A stretch of 12,268 bases of DNA, from assembly GCA_947260045.1 (NCBI GenBank), contig CAMYOP010000050.1, forward strand, positions 7,404-19,671. The letters run 5' to 3'. Made by a program: the position numbers and the translations under genes. The notes below the pieces were generated by a model. It saw only the letters and a list, made by a program, of their open reading frames with translations, had not been told where the DNA came from and ran no database searches. Shown piece by piece: positions 7,380 to 12,268 of this stretch (the first letter of the stretch is position 1; each line of letters starts with the position of its first letter). The DNA is from an uncultured Desulfobulbaceae bacterium. Lineage in GTDB: Bacteria; Desulfobacterota; Desulfobulbia; Desulfobulbales; Desulfobulbaceae.

Positions 7380-7466
7380 ATGAACATATCACACTTTCTA
7401 CTATCACTACTCTTACTAGCTGGAGCATACAGGCGAACTGTGGCCAAGCGGAGGAGATTGTTCTGA
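7380..7466 (+). CDS. leuL: leu leader peptide (28 aa)
   Basis: A short ORF (ATG 7380, TGA 7464-7466) encoding MNISHFLLSLLLLAGAYRR followed by a basic tail. AGGA lies about 5 nt before the ATG. Six of seven consecutive codons (7398-7418) specify leucine: CTA, CTA, TCA, CTA, CTC, TTA, CTA. Most are codons that are often rare. The E. coli leu leader peptide is also 28 residues with a Leu run. The peptide itself has no further role: its translation senses charged tRNA-Leu. A ribosome stalled at the Leu run would reach to about 7432, leaving the antiterminator arm at 7435-7444 free. A ribosome that reaches the stop disturbs that arm, so the terminator forms. The Leu run, the consensus promoter and the downstream attenuator together make this far from a chance ORF. 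Confidence 0.85.
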   Translation: MNISHFLLSLLLLAGAYRRTVAKRRRLF

Positions 7467-7502
7467 TTTGGAAGAACAAACAAATTCATAAAGCCACGGT
7501 TC
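7435..7502 (+). promoter_or_regulatory. Antiterminator of the leu attenuator
   Basis: GAACTGTGGC (7435-7444) pairs with GCCACGGTTC (7493-7502) over 10 bp with a single G-U pair. The 3' half is the same segment that forms the 5' arm of the terminator, so the two structures exclude each other. A small possible protector hairpin (TACAG/CTGTG, 7428-7442) overlaps the 5' arm; this part is weaker. Confidence 0.75.
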
Positions 7503-7526
7503 CTCGAGAATCGTGGCTTTTTTTTT
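7490..7526 (+). terminator. Rho-independent terminator, leuA attenuator
   Basis: AAAGCCACGGTTC (7490-7502) pairs with GAATCGTGGCTTT (7508-7520) as a 13-bp stem with one G-U pair and a CTCGA loop. Nine Ts (7518-7526) follow. It ends only 20 bp before the leuA start and lies in the leuA transcript, so it must act as a conditional terminator. Confidence 0.9.
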
Positions 7527-7545
7527 ATCGTATCGGAGATAGATG

Positions 7546-9237
7546 ATGAATGAGAATGCATTAAATAAATATCGTCCTTATAGGCCGGTTTCCCTTCCAG
7601 ACCGCACCTGGCCCAATAATACCATCAGCAAAGCTCCGTTGTGGTGCAGTGTAGACCTTCGTGATGGAAATCAGGCGTTGATGCAGCCTATGAACCTGGA
7701 AGAAAAAATTGAGATGTTCCAGTTGCTGGTTGATATTGGCTTTAAGGAGATTGAGGTTGGTTTTCCATCTGCATCAAAAGTCGAATACGATTTTACCCGT
7801 TTGCTGATTGAGCGCGATCTTATTCCAGATGATGTTGTGATTCAGGCTTTGACCCAATCACGGAGTCATCTGATCAAAAAAACATATGAAGCCCTGTGTG
7901 GTGCTAAAAAAGCCGTTGTTCATCTTTATAATTCCACTTCAACTCTGCAGCGTGAAGTGGTCTTTAAAATGGGAAGGCAGGAGATCATTGCTCTGGGGGT
8001 TGAAGGTGCGCGTATTATAAAAGAAGAGGCGGCTAAGACGGAAACAGATATTCGCTATGAATATTCTCCAGAGAGCTTCACCGGCACTGAACTTGAATTT
8101 GCACTTGAAATTTGTGAGCGTGTCATGGACGAATGGGAGGGATCATCTACTCACCCCGTGATAATAAACCTGCCCGCAACCGTGGAGATGGCAACTCCCA
8201 ATATCTACGCGGATCAGATTGAATGGTTTATCCGCAATATGAAGAATAGAGAAGGGGCAATTATCAGCCTCCATGCCCACAACGATAGAGGTGCAGCCGT
8301 TGCCGCGACAGAACTTGCTCTTATGGCAGGTGCTGACAGGGTTGAAGGAACGTTGTTTGGAAACGGCGAGCGAACCGGAAATGTGGATATCGTGACCCTT
8401 GCCTTGAACATGTTTAGTCAGGGTGTTGATCCTGGTCTTGATTTTTCAAATATTAATAAAGTTATAAATGTGTATGAACGCTGTACGAAGCTTCCGGTTC
8501 ATCCAAGACATCCCTATGCAGGTGAATTGGTCTACACAGCTTTTTCCGGATCCCATCAGGATGCTATAAACAAAGGTATCGTTGCCAGTGAAGAGTCAGA
8601 AAACGGCTTGTGGGCTGTTCCGTATCTTCCCATAGATCCTGAAGATGTGGGCAGAAGCTATGAATCTATTATCAGGATTAATAGCCAGTCAGGAAAAGGT
8701 GGGATTGCTTATGTTATGGATAAGAGTTTTGGTTTTAAGCTGCCTAAAGAGATGCACACTGAGTTTGGTGCAATCGTCCAGGAAATTTCTGATTCAACCG
8801 GTGGTGAACTGCCTTCAGAAATGGTTTACAAAACCTTTGAAAAAGAATATTTGCTGGCTGATTCTTTGTTTGAACTGAAAAGTTTTAATGTTGTCAAACG
8901 TCATATCGATAAACAGGAAAAACTTTCTACTGCTAAAATTGAAGCTGTTATTTATGTGAATGGTATAGAGAAAAAACTACAGGCAACCGGAAACGGTCCA
9001 ATGGATGCATTTTGTGAAGCGCTTCGAAAGAATGCAGATCTTTCTTTTTCATTGGTTTCGTATCATGAACATGCCCTGACCGGCGGATCAGCTGCAAGGG
9101 CAGTGAGCTATATAATGGTCTCAACAGATGAGGGGCAGCAGTATTGGGGTGCCGGGATAAATACGGATATCATTATTGCTTCAATAAAAGCTCTGCTCAG
9201 TGCGCTCAACAGAGCGTACAGGGGCAAAATGGCCTAA
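7546..9237 (+). CDS. leuA: 2-isopropylmalate synthase, yeast-type (LeuA2)
   Basis: Condenses acetyl-CoA with 2-oxoisovalerate, the first committed step of leucine biosynthesis; cytosolic. The 563 residues and the opening KYRPYRPVSLPDRTWPNNTI...APLWCSVDLRDGNQALMQPM mark the long, yeast/mycobacterial-type LeuA rather than the E. coli type. The divalent metal site is R39-D40 plus H243 and H245 in LHAHNDRGAAVA, with the nearby GNGERTGNVD loop; spacing matches D81/H285/H287 of M. tuberculosis LeuA. A TIM barrel covers about 30-310. The C-terminal LeuA dimer domain (about 425-563) binds leucine for feedback inhibition. ATG 7546 has GGAG 7 nt upstream; ATG 7543 (one codon earlier) is only 4 nt from it. 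Expression is controlled by the leader-peptide attenuator at 7380-7526. No other leu/ilv gene follows, so leuA seems to be a single-gene unit. Confidence 0.96.
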   Translation: MNENALNKYRPYRPVSLPDRTWPNNTISKAPLWCSVDLRDGNQALMQPMNLEEKIEMFQLLVDIGFKEIEVGFPSASKVEYDFTRLLIERDLIPDDVVIQALTQSRSHLIKKTYEALCGAKKAVVHLYNSTSTLQREVVFKMGRQEIIALGVEGARIIKEEAAKTETDIRYEYSPESFTGTELEFALEICERVMDEWEGSSTHPVIINLPATVEMATPNIYADQIEWFIRNMKNREGAIISLHAHNDRGAAVAATELALMAGADRVEGTLFGNGERTGNVDIVTLALNMFSQGVDPGLDFSNINKVINVYERCTKLPVHPRHPYAGELVYTAFSGSHQDAINKGIVASEESENGLWAVPYLPIDPEDVGRSYESIIRINSQSGKGGIAYVMDKSFGFKLPKEMHTEFGAIVQEISDSTGGELPSEMVYKTFEKEYLLADSLFELKSFNVVKRHIDKQEKLSTAKIEAVIYVNGIEKKLQATGNGPMDAFCEALRKNADLSFSLVSYHEHALTGGSAARAVSYIMVSTDEGQQYWGAGINTDIIIASIKALLSALNRAYRGKMA

Positions 9238-9239
9238 TA

Positions 9240-9280
9240 ATAATGACCACACAGTCTGACGTGGCTTGTGTGGTCATTAT
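9240..9280. terminator. 14-bp hairpin between convergent leuA and zinc-finger gene
   Basis: ATAATGACCACACA (9240-9253) and TGTGTGGTCATTAT (9267-9280) form a perfect 14-bp stem with a 13-nt loop, 3 bp after the leuA stop and 11 bp from the end of the opposing gene. Its place suggests a bidirectional terminator. There is no clear T-run on either side, so termination would be atypical or the hairpin may protect the mRNA 3' end. Confidence 0.6.
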
Positions 9281-9291
9281 GAATCAAAGGA

Positions 9292-9450
9292 TTATTTCTT
9301 AGAAATCATCCCTTCCATGCTGACGCATTCTTTGCAAAAATTTTGTTTGGTTGAGGGACTTTGACATTTGGAACAATATGATTTGCCACAACTTTTACAT
9401 TTTGCCGGATCTTTAGTCTTTTTATTACACACTCCGCAAAGTTCACTCAT
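9292..9450 (-). CDS. Mini zinc-finger protein with four CxxC pairs
   Basis: A 52-residue protein, MSELCGVC..., of unknown function. It has eight Cys in four CxxC knuckles: C5/C8, C18/C21, C26/C29 and C39/C42. The middle is CKSCGKSYCSKC, the CxxCGxxxCxxC pattern typical of FYVE-like and related cross-brace zinc fingers. The regular spacing (9, 4 and 9 residues between knuckles) suggests two zinc ions bound in a cross-brace. The start is ATG 9450 because GGAG lies 6 nt upstream. A TTG at 9474 would add eight residues, but it lies upstream of that binding site and is rejected. The rest is Lys-rich and polar, with no membrane segment. It is divergent from the TusA-like gene. It could bind protein or nucleic acid; the sequence does not say. 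Confidence 0.75.
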   Translation of the reverse strand: MSELCGVCNKKTKDPAKCKSCGKSYCSKCQSPSTKQNFCKECVSMEGMISKK

Positions 9451-9480
9451 TGAAGACTCCTTTTTTAGTTTCAACCACTG

Positions 9481-9511
9481 TTGCTTAGATAGAATCTCTC
9501 ACTAAGATAAT
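9481..9511 (+). promoter_or_regulatory. Possible promoter of the TusA-like gene
   Basis: TTGCTT (9481-9486) and GATAAT (9506-9511) with a 19-nt spacer, 24 bp before ATG 9536. The spacer is long and the -35 is imperfect, so this is only a candidate. Confidence 0.35.
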
Positions 9512-9535
9512 ACACCTCAAGCAAGAGACAAATCA

Positions 9536-9766
9536 ATGGATAATATAGAAAGAAAAGACAAGATTGATTATCGTGGAGATTGTTGATTAGGCTATAAAGA
9601 CGTAAGGTTACGTCTAAAAAGAATGCGCTATGGTAAAAAGATATATTTTGTTGTGGACCATTCCGTTGCTGAAAGAATGGACAGGGTTGTCAGTGTAAAT
9701 GACGGTTCTGTTCTAGTCAAAGAGAAGAGGGGAGATGGCGTTTATTATCTTGTTGAAAAAACCTGA
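9536..9766 (+). CDS. TusA/SirA-like protein with in-frame TGA (candidate selenoprotein)
   Basis: Reading through one TGA (9584-9586) gives a 76-residue protein, close to single-domain TusA (81 aa in E. coli). The N-terminus is MDNIERKDKIDYRGDC-U-LGYKDV and the rest runs to DGVYYLVEKT. TusA proteins carry DxRGxxCPxP, whose Cys bears a persulfide for sulfur transfer. Aligning D11-x-R13-G14 puts the TGA (residue 17) exactly on that Cys; a normal Cys, C16, precedes it. The two Pro of CPxP are replaced by Leu and Tyr. A hairpin with an AGGU loop follows the TGA (9598-9615), as in bacterial SECIS elements. The stop TGA overlaps the ATG of the next gene by one base, which supports translation to the end. 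A start at ATG 9623 has no binding site and would lack the active site. Alternative: nonsense mutation of a Cys codon in a decaying gene. Se insertion genes are not in this window. Confidence 0.65.
9584..9615 (+). promoter_or_regulatory. UGA codon plus SECIS-like hairpin
   Basis: TGA (9584-9586) is followed by AGACGTA (9598-9604), loop AGGT (9605-9608) and TACGTCT (9609-9615). This is a perfect 7-bp stem, and the loop Gs lie at +20 and +21 after the TGA. In E. coli fdhF the SECIS loop AGGUCU puts its Gs at +19 and +20. The bulged U of the E. coli element is absent. SelB recognition is inferred, not shown. Confidence 0.55.
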
Positions 9767-9981
9767 TGAATATTTTTCATAAAATAATGCAGTTTCTTAA
9801 CACAATGATCAATATCCTCACTGACTGGGTTCTGATTGTTATAGGACTCTTATTAATGGTCAAGGCCATGCTCACAATTGATGTTCTGGAGGCCAAAATT
9901 TTAGTGAGTGCTGTGGGGGTACTGCTCTTTGGATTTGGTCTTTGGTATCGGCACCGCCGATTGAAGCGGCACCGACAATAA
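9766..9981 (+). CDS. Small two-helix membrane protein, coupled to the TusA-like gene
   Basis: A 71-residue protein of unknown function. It has a short polar start, a first membrane helix at about 17-36 (ILTDWVLIVIGLLLMVKAML), a second at about 43-60 (VLEAKILVSAVGVLLFGFGLW) and a strongly basic tail (YRHRRLKRHRQ), which should remain in the cytosol. Its ATG overlaps the stop of the TusA-like gene (TGATG), with no separate ribosome binding site, so translation is probably coupled to it. That implies joint expression and perhaps joint function. TusA-family carriers elsewhere work beside membrane proteins of the YeeE type, but this one is far too small for that family. The gene converges with the ferredoxin gene with a 12-bp gap. 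Confidence 0.7.
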   Translation: MNIFHKIMQFLNTMINILTDWVLIVIGLLLMVKAMLTIDVLEAKILVSAVGVLLFGFGLWYRHRRLKRHRQ

Positions 9982-9993
9982 GAGAGGTTTTCG

Positions 9994-10728
9994 TTACCAG
10001 GTCTGTTCGTTGATAATGTTACCCTGGACAGACACAACAACTTGGTGGACCTCGACTGATGACCGTGCTCTGTCCCGAGCCTGTTTGATAATTGCCAACA
10101 TGGACGAACAACATGGCACTTCCATGATGAGAATTGTCAGCGACTTAATGGTTCTTTTTTCCAGTATTTCTGCAAAACGATCTACATACATTTCAGCGTC
10201 ATCAAATTTGGGACAACCCATCATGACAACTTTTCCCTGTAAAAATTCCTGGTGAAAATTTGCATAGGCTGCAGCCGCACAGTCAGCTGCCACCAGTATA
10301 TCAGCATTTTCCAGAAAGGGGGCTGATGCAGGTATCAGTCGAATTTGAATAGGCCAGTGTGTCAGTGCGTTGTCTCTTTGCATAATTGGCTGGTTTGCAC
10401 TCTGACACGGTGATGATTCACCGTGCATCTGAATCTGGGCAGAAGGGCAACCTCCGCCAATTGGTGCAGTTTCTTTTTTCTTTTTTTCTGCCAGAAATTT
10501 TTCTACGGCTTCCTCGTCGAATGCATCAGCCGGGCGTTCGATGATTGTCAGTGCTCCAGTTGGACATGATTTAAGACAGGCACCCAGACCGTCGCATAGT
10601 TTATCGGCAACGAGTTTTGCTTTACCATCGATAATTTCAAGTGATCCTTCGGCACAATCTGGTACACATTCTCCGCAACCAGTACAGAGATCTTCATCTA
10701 TCTCAATTATTTTACGTACATTTTCCAT
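9994..10728 (-). CDS. Ferredoxin-like protein with dicluster domain and C-terminal extension
   Basis: A 244-residue iron-sulfur protein. The N-terminal domain (about 5-65) holds CTGCGECVPDC (C15, C18, C21, C25) and then CDGLGACLKSCPTGAL (C45, C51, C55). The middle Cys of the second CxxCxxC (position 48) is Leu, so the second cluster has only three Cys ligands, C25, C45 and C51. It may be a [3Fe-4S] cluster or use another ligand. The rest (about 90-244) carries more Cys: C94 (GGGCPSA), C108, C150, C172 (MMGCPKFDD) and C206-C207 (EVPCCSSML). These are typical of dicluster proteins in anaerobes, but the function is not known. ATG 10728 has AGGA 7 nt upstream and is preferred. An in-frame GTG at 10764 overlaps the HD gene stop by 4 nt but has no binding site. 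It is the last gene of the sulfite reductase operon and could be an electron carrier. Confidence 0.85.
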   Translation of the reverse strand: MENVRKIIEIDEDLCTGCGECVPDCAEGSLEIIDGKAKLVADKLCDGLGACLKSCPTGALTIIERPADAFDEEAVEKFLAEKKKKETAPIGGGCPSAQIQMHGESSPCQSANQPIMQRDNALTHWPIQIRLIPASAPFLENADILVAADCAAAAYANFHQEFLQGKVVMMGCPKFDDAEMYVDRFAEILEKRTIKSLTILIMEVPCCSSMLAIIKQARDRARSSVEVHQVVVSVQGNIINEQTW

Positions 10729-10760
10729 ATTTACATCCTGTTGCAATCTGCTTTTGTCTG

Positions 10761-11498
10761 TCACTGAATATATCGGGACAAAACTTTTTTAGCTTCTCTA
10801 CGTCCACTTTGGGTTAGAAAAGAGGTGTCTAAAATACTATTGAGTTTTTCAGCTGTTGGGGCTGAATCTTGATATTTTTCACTGAAATTAACAATGAGGT
10901 CAGCATCATAGATTGTTTTGAAGTTGATGCTTTCCTCAGGTCTGGGACTATGATGATGTCCTATAATATCGCAAACCTCGTCAATCAGTTCTTTTTCTGC
11001 TTTCAGGTTTTCTAAAAGATCACGAGCCACTGGTGGTCCTTCCTGATGTTGATAACGAGGTGCAGAGGAGTCATATTTCTCTTCTGAAACTTTGATGCCA
11101 ATATCATGCAGGAGTGCAGCAGCCATAATGACGGCCATATTTCCCTTTTCTTCCTTGCCAATCACTTCTGCATGACTGCCTACCTGCATGGCGTGTTTGA
11201 TTCGCCGTGCATCTGTACCAAAATATTTACGCATGGCAATGGCCACCCGGTCTTTGAATAAATCATCTCTTTTTTCAAGCATTTCAGGAGGCATAGAGCC
11301 TAGGCACTGATCTGCATAGGGGCAATAGGAAGCACAACCAAAATCCATTTTCGGGTTGAGGAGGCGATGACCGCAGTTTCTACATTTTTGTTGACTGTCG
11401 TCTTTAAAAAACTCGATAATGTGACCGCATTTTGGGCAAGGTGATTCATGTACATCCTCACCACTCCAGTATCGGCTGTCTTGTCCAGGGCATTGCAT
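10761..11498 (-). CDS. HD domain phosphohydrolase with N-terminal zinc ribbon
   Basis: A 245-residue protein. The N-terminus (21-65) has a zinc ribbon, C21-P-K-C24 and C39-R-N-C42, then three further Cys, C55, C59 and C65 in GCASYCPYADQC, which could bind a second metal. The HD domain follows at about 85-205: H102 (RIKHAMQV), the HD dyad H131-D132 in ALLHDIGIK, H151 (YQHQEG), H181-H183 (GHHHSP) and D200 (YDAD). This is the H...HD...H...H...D metal-site order of HD phosphohydrolases, so hydrolase activity is likely; the substrate cannot be told. GGAGAGG lies about 8 nt before ATG 11498. It lies between the sulfite reductase (33 bp upstream) and the ferredoxin gene (32 bp), so all three are probably one transcript. 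Confidence 0.88.
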   Translation of the reverse strand: MQCPGQDSRYWSGEDVHESPCPKCGHIIEFFKDDSQQKCRNCGHRLLNPKMDFGCASYCPYADQCLGSMPPEMLEKRDDLFKDRVAIAMRKYFGTDARRIKHAMQVGSHAEVIGKEEKGNMAVIMAAALLHDIGIKVSEEKYDSSAPRYQHQEGPPVARDLLENLKAEKELIDEVCDIIGHHHSPRPEESINFKTIYDADLIVNFSEKYQDSAPTAEKLNSILDTSFLTQSGRREAKKVLSRYIQ

Positions 11499-11531
11499 AA
11501 TAGACCTCTCCAGGTAATAAGATTATATGTA

Positions 11532-12170
11532 TTACCCAAGCACTCCCTTTTTCAGTTCTTCAATTCCAAATCGTTCCATGAAACGAGCGCTTCTTGTTTT
11601 GTATTTTGCATTCTCTATATAAAAATTAAGACATTTCTCAACAAGCGCTACTGCTTCATCTTCACTTAATTTTTCACTAACGATTTCACCAATGCGTGGT
11701 TTGCCTGCAGCATTACCACCAAAAATTAGACGCCATCCTGATTTATTGCCAACAAGTCCAACGTCACGGACCCAAGATTCGCAGCAACACATGCGACAAC
11801 CGGAGATGCCGACCTTTACCTTGTACGGTAAGGGACCTTTGAGCTCAAGATCACGTAAACGATCAGCCAGAGCAAGAGAATCCTGCTGGCCGTACTTGCA
11901 CCAAATGGACCCGGGACAGGTTTGCACATGGTGGAGACGATTACGTGCATGGGGCGGCTTGTCTGGAATATTGAGCTCTTTTTTCATTGCTGAAAGCTGA
12001 CCAGGTTCCATGCCGAGAAAAGCGACTCGCTGCGCCCCGGTAATTTTCATTGTCGGTACATCATATTTTTTGGCGATGGCGACAATTTTTTCCAAATCTT
12101 CTGCTGTAACCATTCCGTTTGGTGGAATTGAAATGGTGGTATAGGTTTTGTGGATTTTATTTTCTGTCAT
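11532..12170 (-). CDS. Low-molecular-weight siroheme sulfite reductase (assimilatory type)
   Basis: A 212-residue protein of the nitrite/sulfite reductase family, binding siroheme and [4Fe-4S]. The half-domain comes first (TTISIPPNGMVTAEDLEKIVAIA, then TMKITGAQRVAFLGM), then the cofactor site. The ligand pattern is C-x5-C (C85 and C91 in TCPGSIWC) and C-x3-C (C125 and C129 in GCRMCCC, with C128 and C130 also Cys). GISGCRMCCCESWVRDVGLVG is a typical siroheme motif. The size fits the small one-subunit enzyme of Desulfovibrio vulgaris (218 aa); dissimilatory DsrA/B are about twice as long. Reaction expected: six-electron reduction of sulfite to sulfide, with the neighbouring ferredoxin as a possible donor (inference). 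GAGG lies 8 nt upstream of ATG 12170. A nitrite reductase role cannot be excluded. Confidence 0.9.
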   Translation of the reverse strand: MTENKIHKTYTTISIPPNGMVTAEDLEKIVAIAKKYDVPTMKITGAQRVAFLGMEPGQLSAMKKELNIPDKPPHARNRLHHVQTCPGSIWCKYGQQDSLALADRLRDLELKGPLPYKVKVGISGCRMCCCESWVRDVGLVGNKSGWRLIFGGNAAGKPRIGEIVSEKLSEDEAVALVEKCLNFYIENAKYKTRSARFMERFGIEELKKGVLG

Positions 12171-12171
12171 A

Positions 12172-12268
12172 TTACTGCCTCATAAAGGTTTCCAGATTCC
12201 CTGACAGGTTTTCACCTGTCAGGGAAATTATTTCGGTTGCCTTTAAGCGAGGATTGCTTGCAAGTCTT
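12172..12268 (-). CDS. C-terminal end of an unidentified gene (partial)
   Basis: On the minus strand one frame is open from the window edge to TAA at 12174-12172, giving ...RLASNPRLKATEIISLTGENLSGNLETFMRQ. The stop is 1 nt before the sulfite reductase ATG (TAATATG), as in a tight operon. The other two frames stop earlier. With 31 residues no family can be named. A perfect hairpin lies inside it (12197-12226), so a non-coding leader is the alternative. Confidence 0.45.
   Translation of the reverse strand, partial: RLASNPRLKATEIISLTGENLSGNLETFMRQ
12197..12226. repeat. Perfect 13-bp hairpin upstream of the sulfite reductase gene
   Basis: TTCCCTGACAGGT (12197-12209) and ACCTGTCAGGGAA (12214-12226) form a perfect stem around a 4-nt loop, TTTC on the plus strand and GAAA (GNRA type) on the minus strand. 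It lies 27 bp before the sulfite reductase start. On the minus strand the tail is TCTGGAAACC with no T-run, so it does not look like a simple terminator. Confidence 0.6.

Noticed and set aside
7354..7545. T-box riboswitch before leuA
   Set aside because: No T-box antiterminator motif (AGGGTGGNACCGCG-like) or stem I pattern is visible. A Leu-rich coding leader is present instead.
7166..7546. 126-codon plus-strand ORF across the feoA-leuA gap
   Set aside because: It overlaps the feoA start and runs through the leu promoter, leader and terminator in another frame. It has no family signature; the 28-codon Leu-rich leader ORF explains the region better.
9240..9280. Hairpin after leuA as a mobile-element inverted repeat
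   Set aside because: Its place between two convergent stop codons and the lack of a second copy fit a terminator-type hairpin better.
9623..9766. 47-aa ORF starting at ATG 9623 as an independent gene
   Set aside because: There is no ribosome binding site at the right distance and the fragment lacks the TusA active-site loop. The frame continues upstream into the matching N-terminal part, so readthrough is the better model.

Overview
The window reads as chromosomal housekeeping and accessory DNA from an anaerobic, sulfur-metabolising Gram-negative bacterium, most likely a Desulfobacterota member (Desulfobulbales/Desulfocapsaceae-like). The clues are a low-molecular-weight siroheme sulfite reductase of the Desulfovibrio P590 type, a double-feoA ferrous iron uptake cluster, a yeast-type LeuA, a ferredoxin/HD protein pair, lipoproteins with lipoboxes, and a probable selenocysteine gene. 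The taxon is an inference from gene content. No rRNA, tRNA, IS element or CRISPR array was seen.

Layout. 1-1617 (-): signal peptide peptidase SppA, C-terminus cut by the window edge. 1618-1810: divergent promoters. 1811-2567 (+): two small tandem lipoproteins. 2629-3729 (+): mtnA (methionine salvage). 3789-7204 (-): ferrous iron cluster feoA - feoA - FeoB-associated Cys-rich protein - feoB. A TTAGG-N4-CCTAA-like element lies in front of each of the first three genes. 7320-9237 (+): leu unit with a consensus promoter, a 28-residue Leu-rich leader peptide, an antiterminator/terminator attenuator, and leuA. 9292-9450 (-): an 8-Cys mini zinc-finger protein. 9536-9981 (+): a TusA-like gene with an in-frame TGA exactly at the catalytic Cys position, overlapping a 2-TM membrane protein gene. 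9994-12268 (-): compact operon of an unidentified gene (partial), sulfite reductase, zinc-ribbon HD phosphohydrolase and dicluster ferredoxin.

The two most valuable observations are absent from a plain ORF annotation. (1) The TusA-like gene at 9536-9766 reads through a TGA (9584-9586). That codon aligns with the sulfur-carrying Cys of the DxRGxxCPxP motif. It is followed by a perfect hairpin with an AGGU apical loop about 20 nt downstream, the spacing of a bacterial SECIS element. This is a candidate selenocysteine TusA-family protein. (2) leuA is preceded by a full ribosome-mediated attenuator: six Leu codons out of seven, a 13-bp terminator with nine Ts, and a mutually exclusive 10-bp antiterminator.

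Iron uptake genes, the siroheme sulfite reductase, the ferredoxin and a TusA-like sulfur/selenium carrier fit a sulfur- and iron-rich anaerobic lifestyle. A direct functional link between the blocks is not shown by the sequence.
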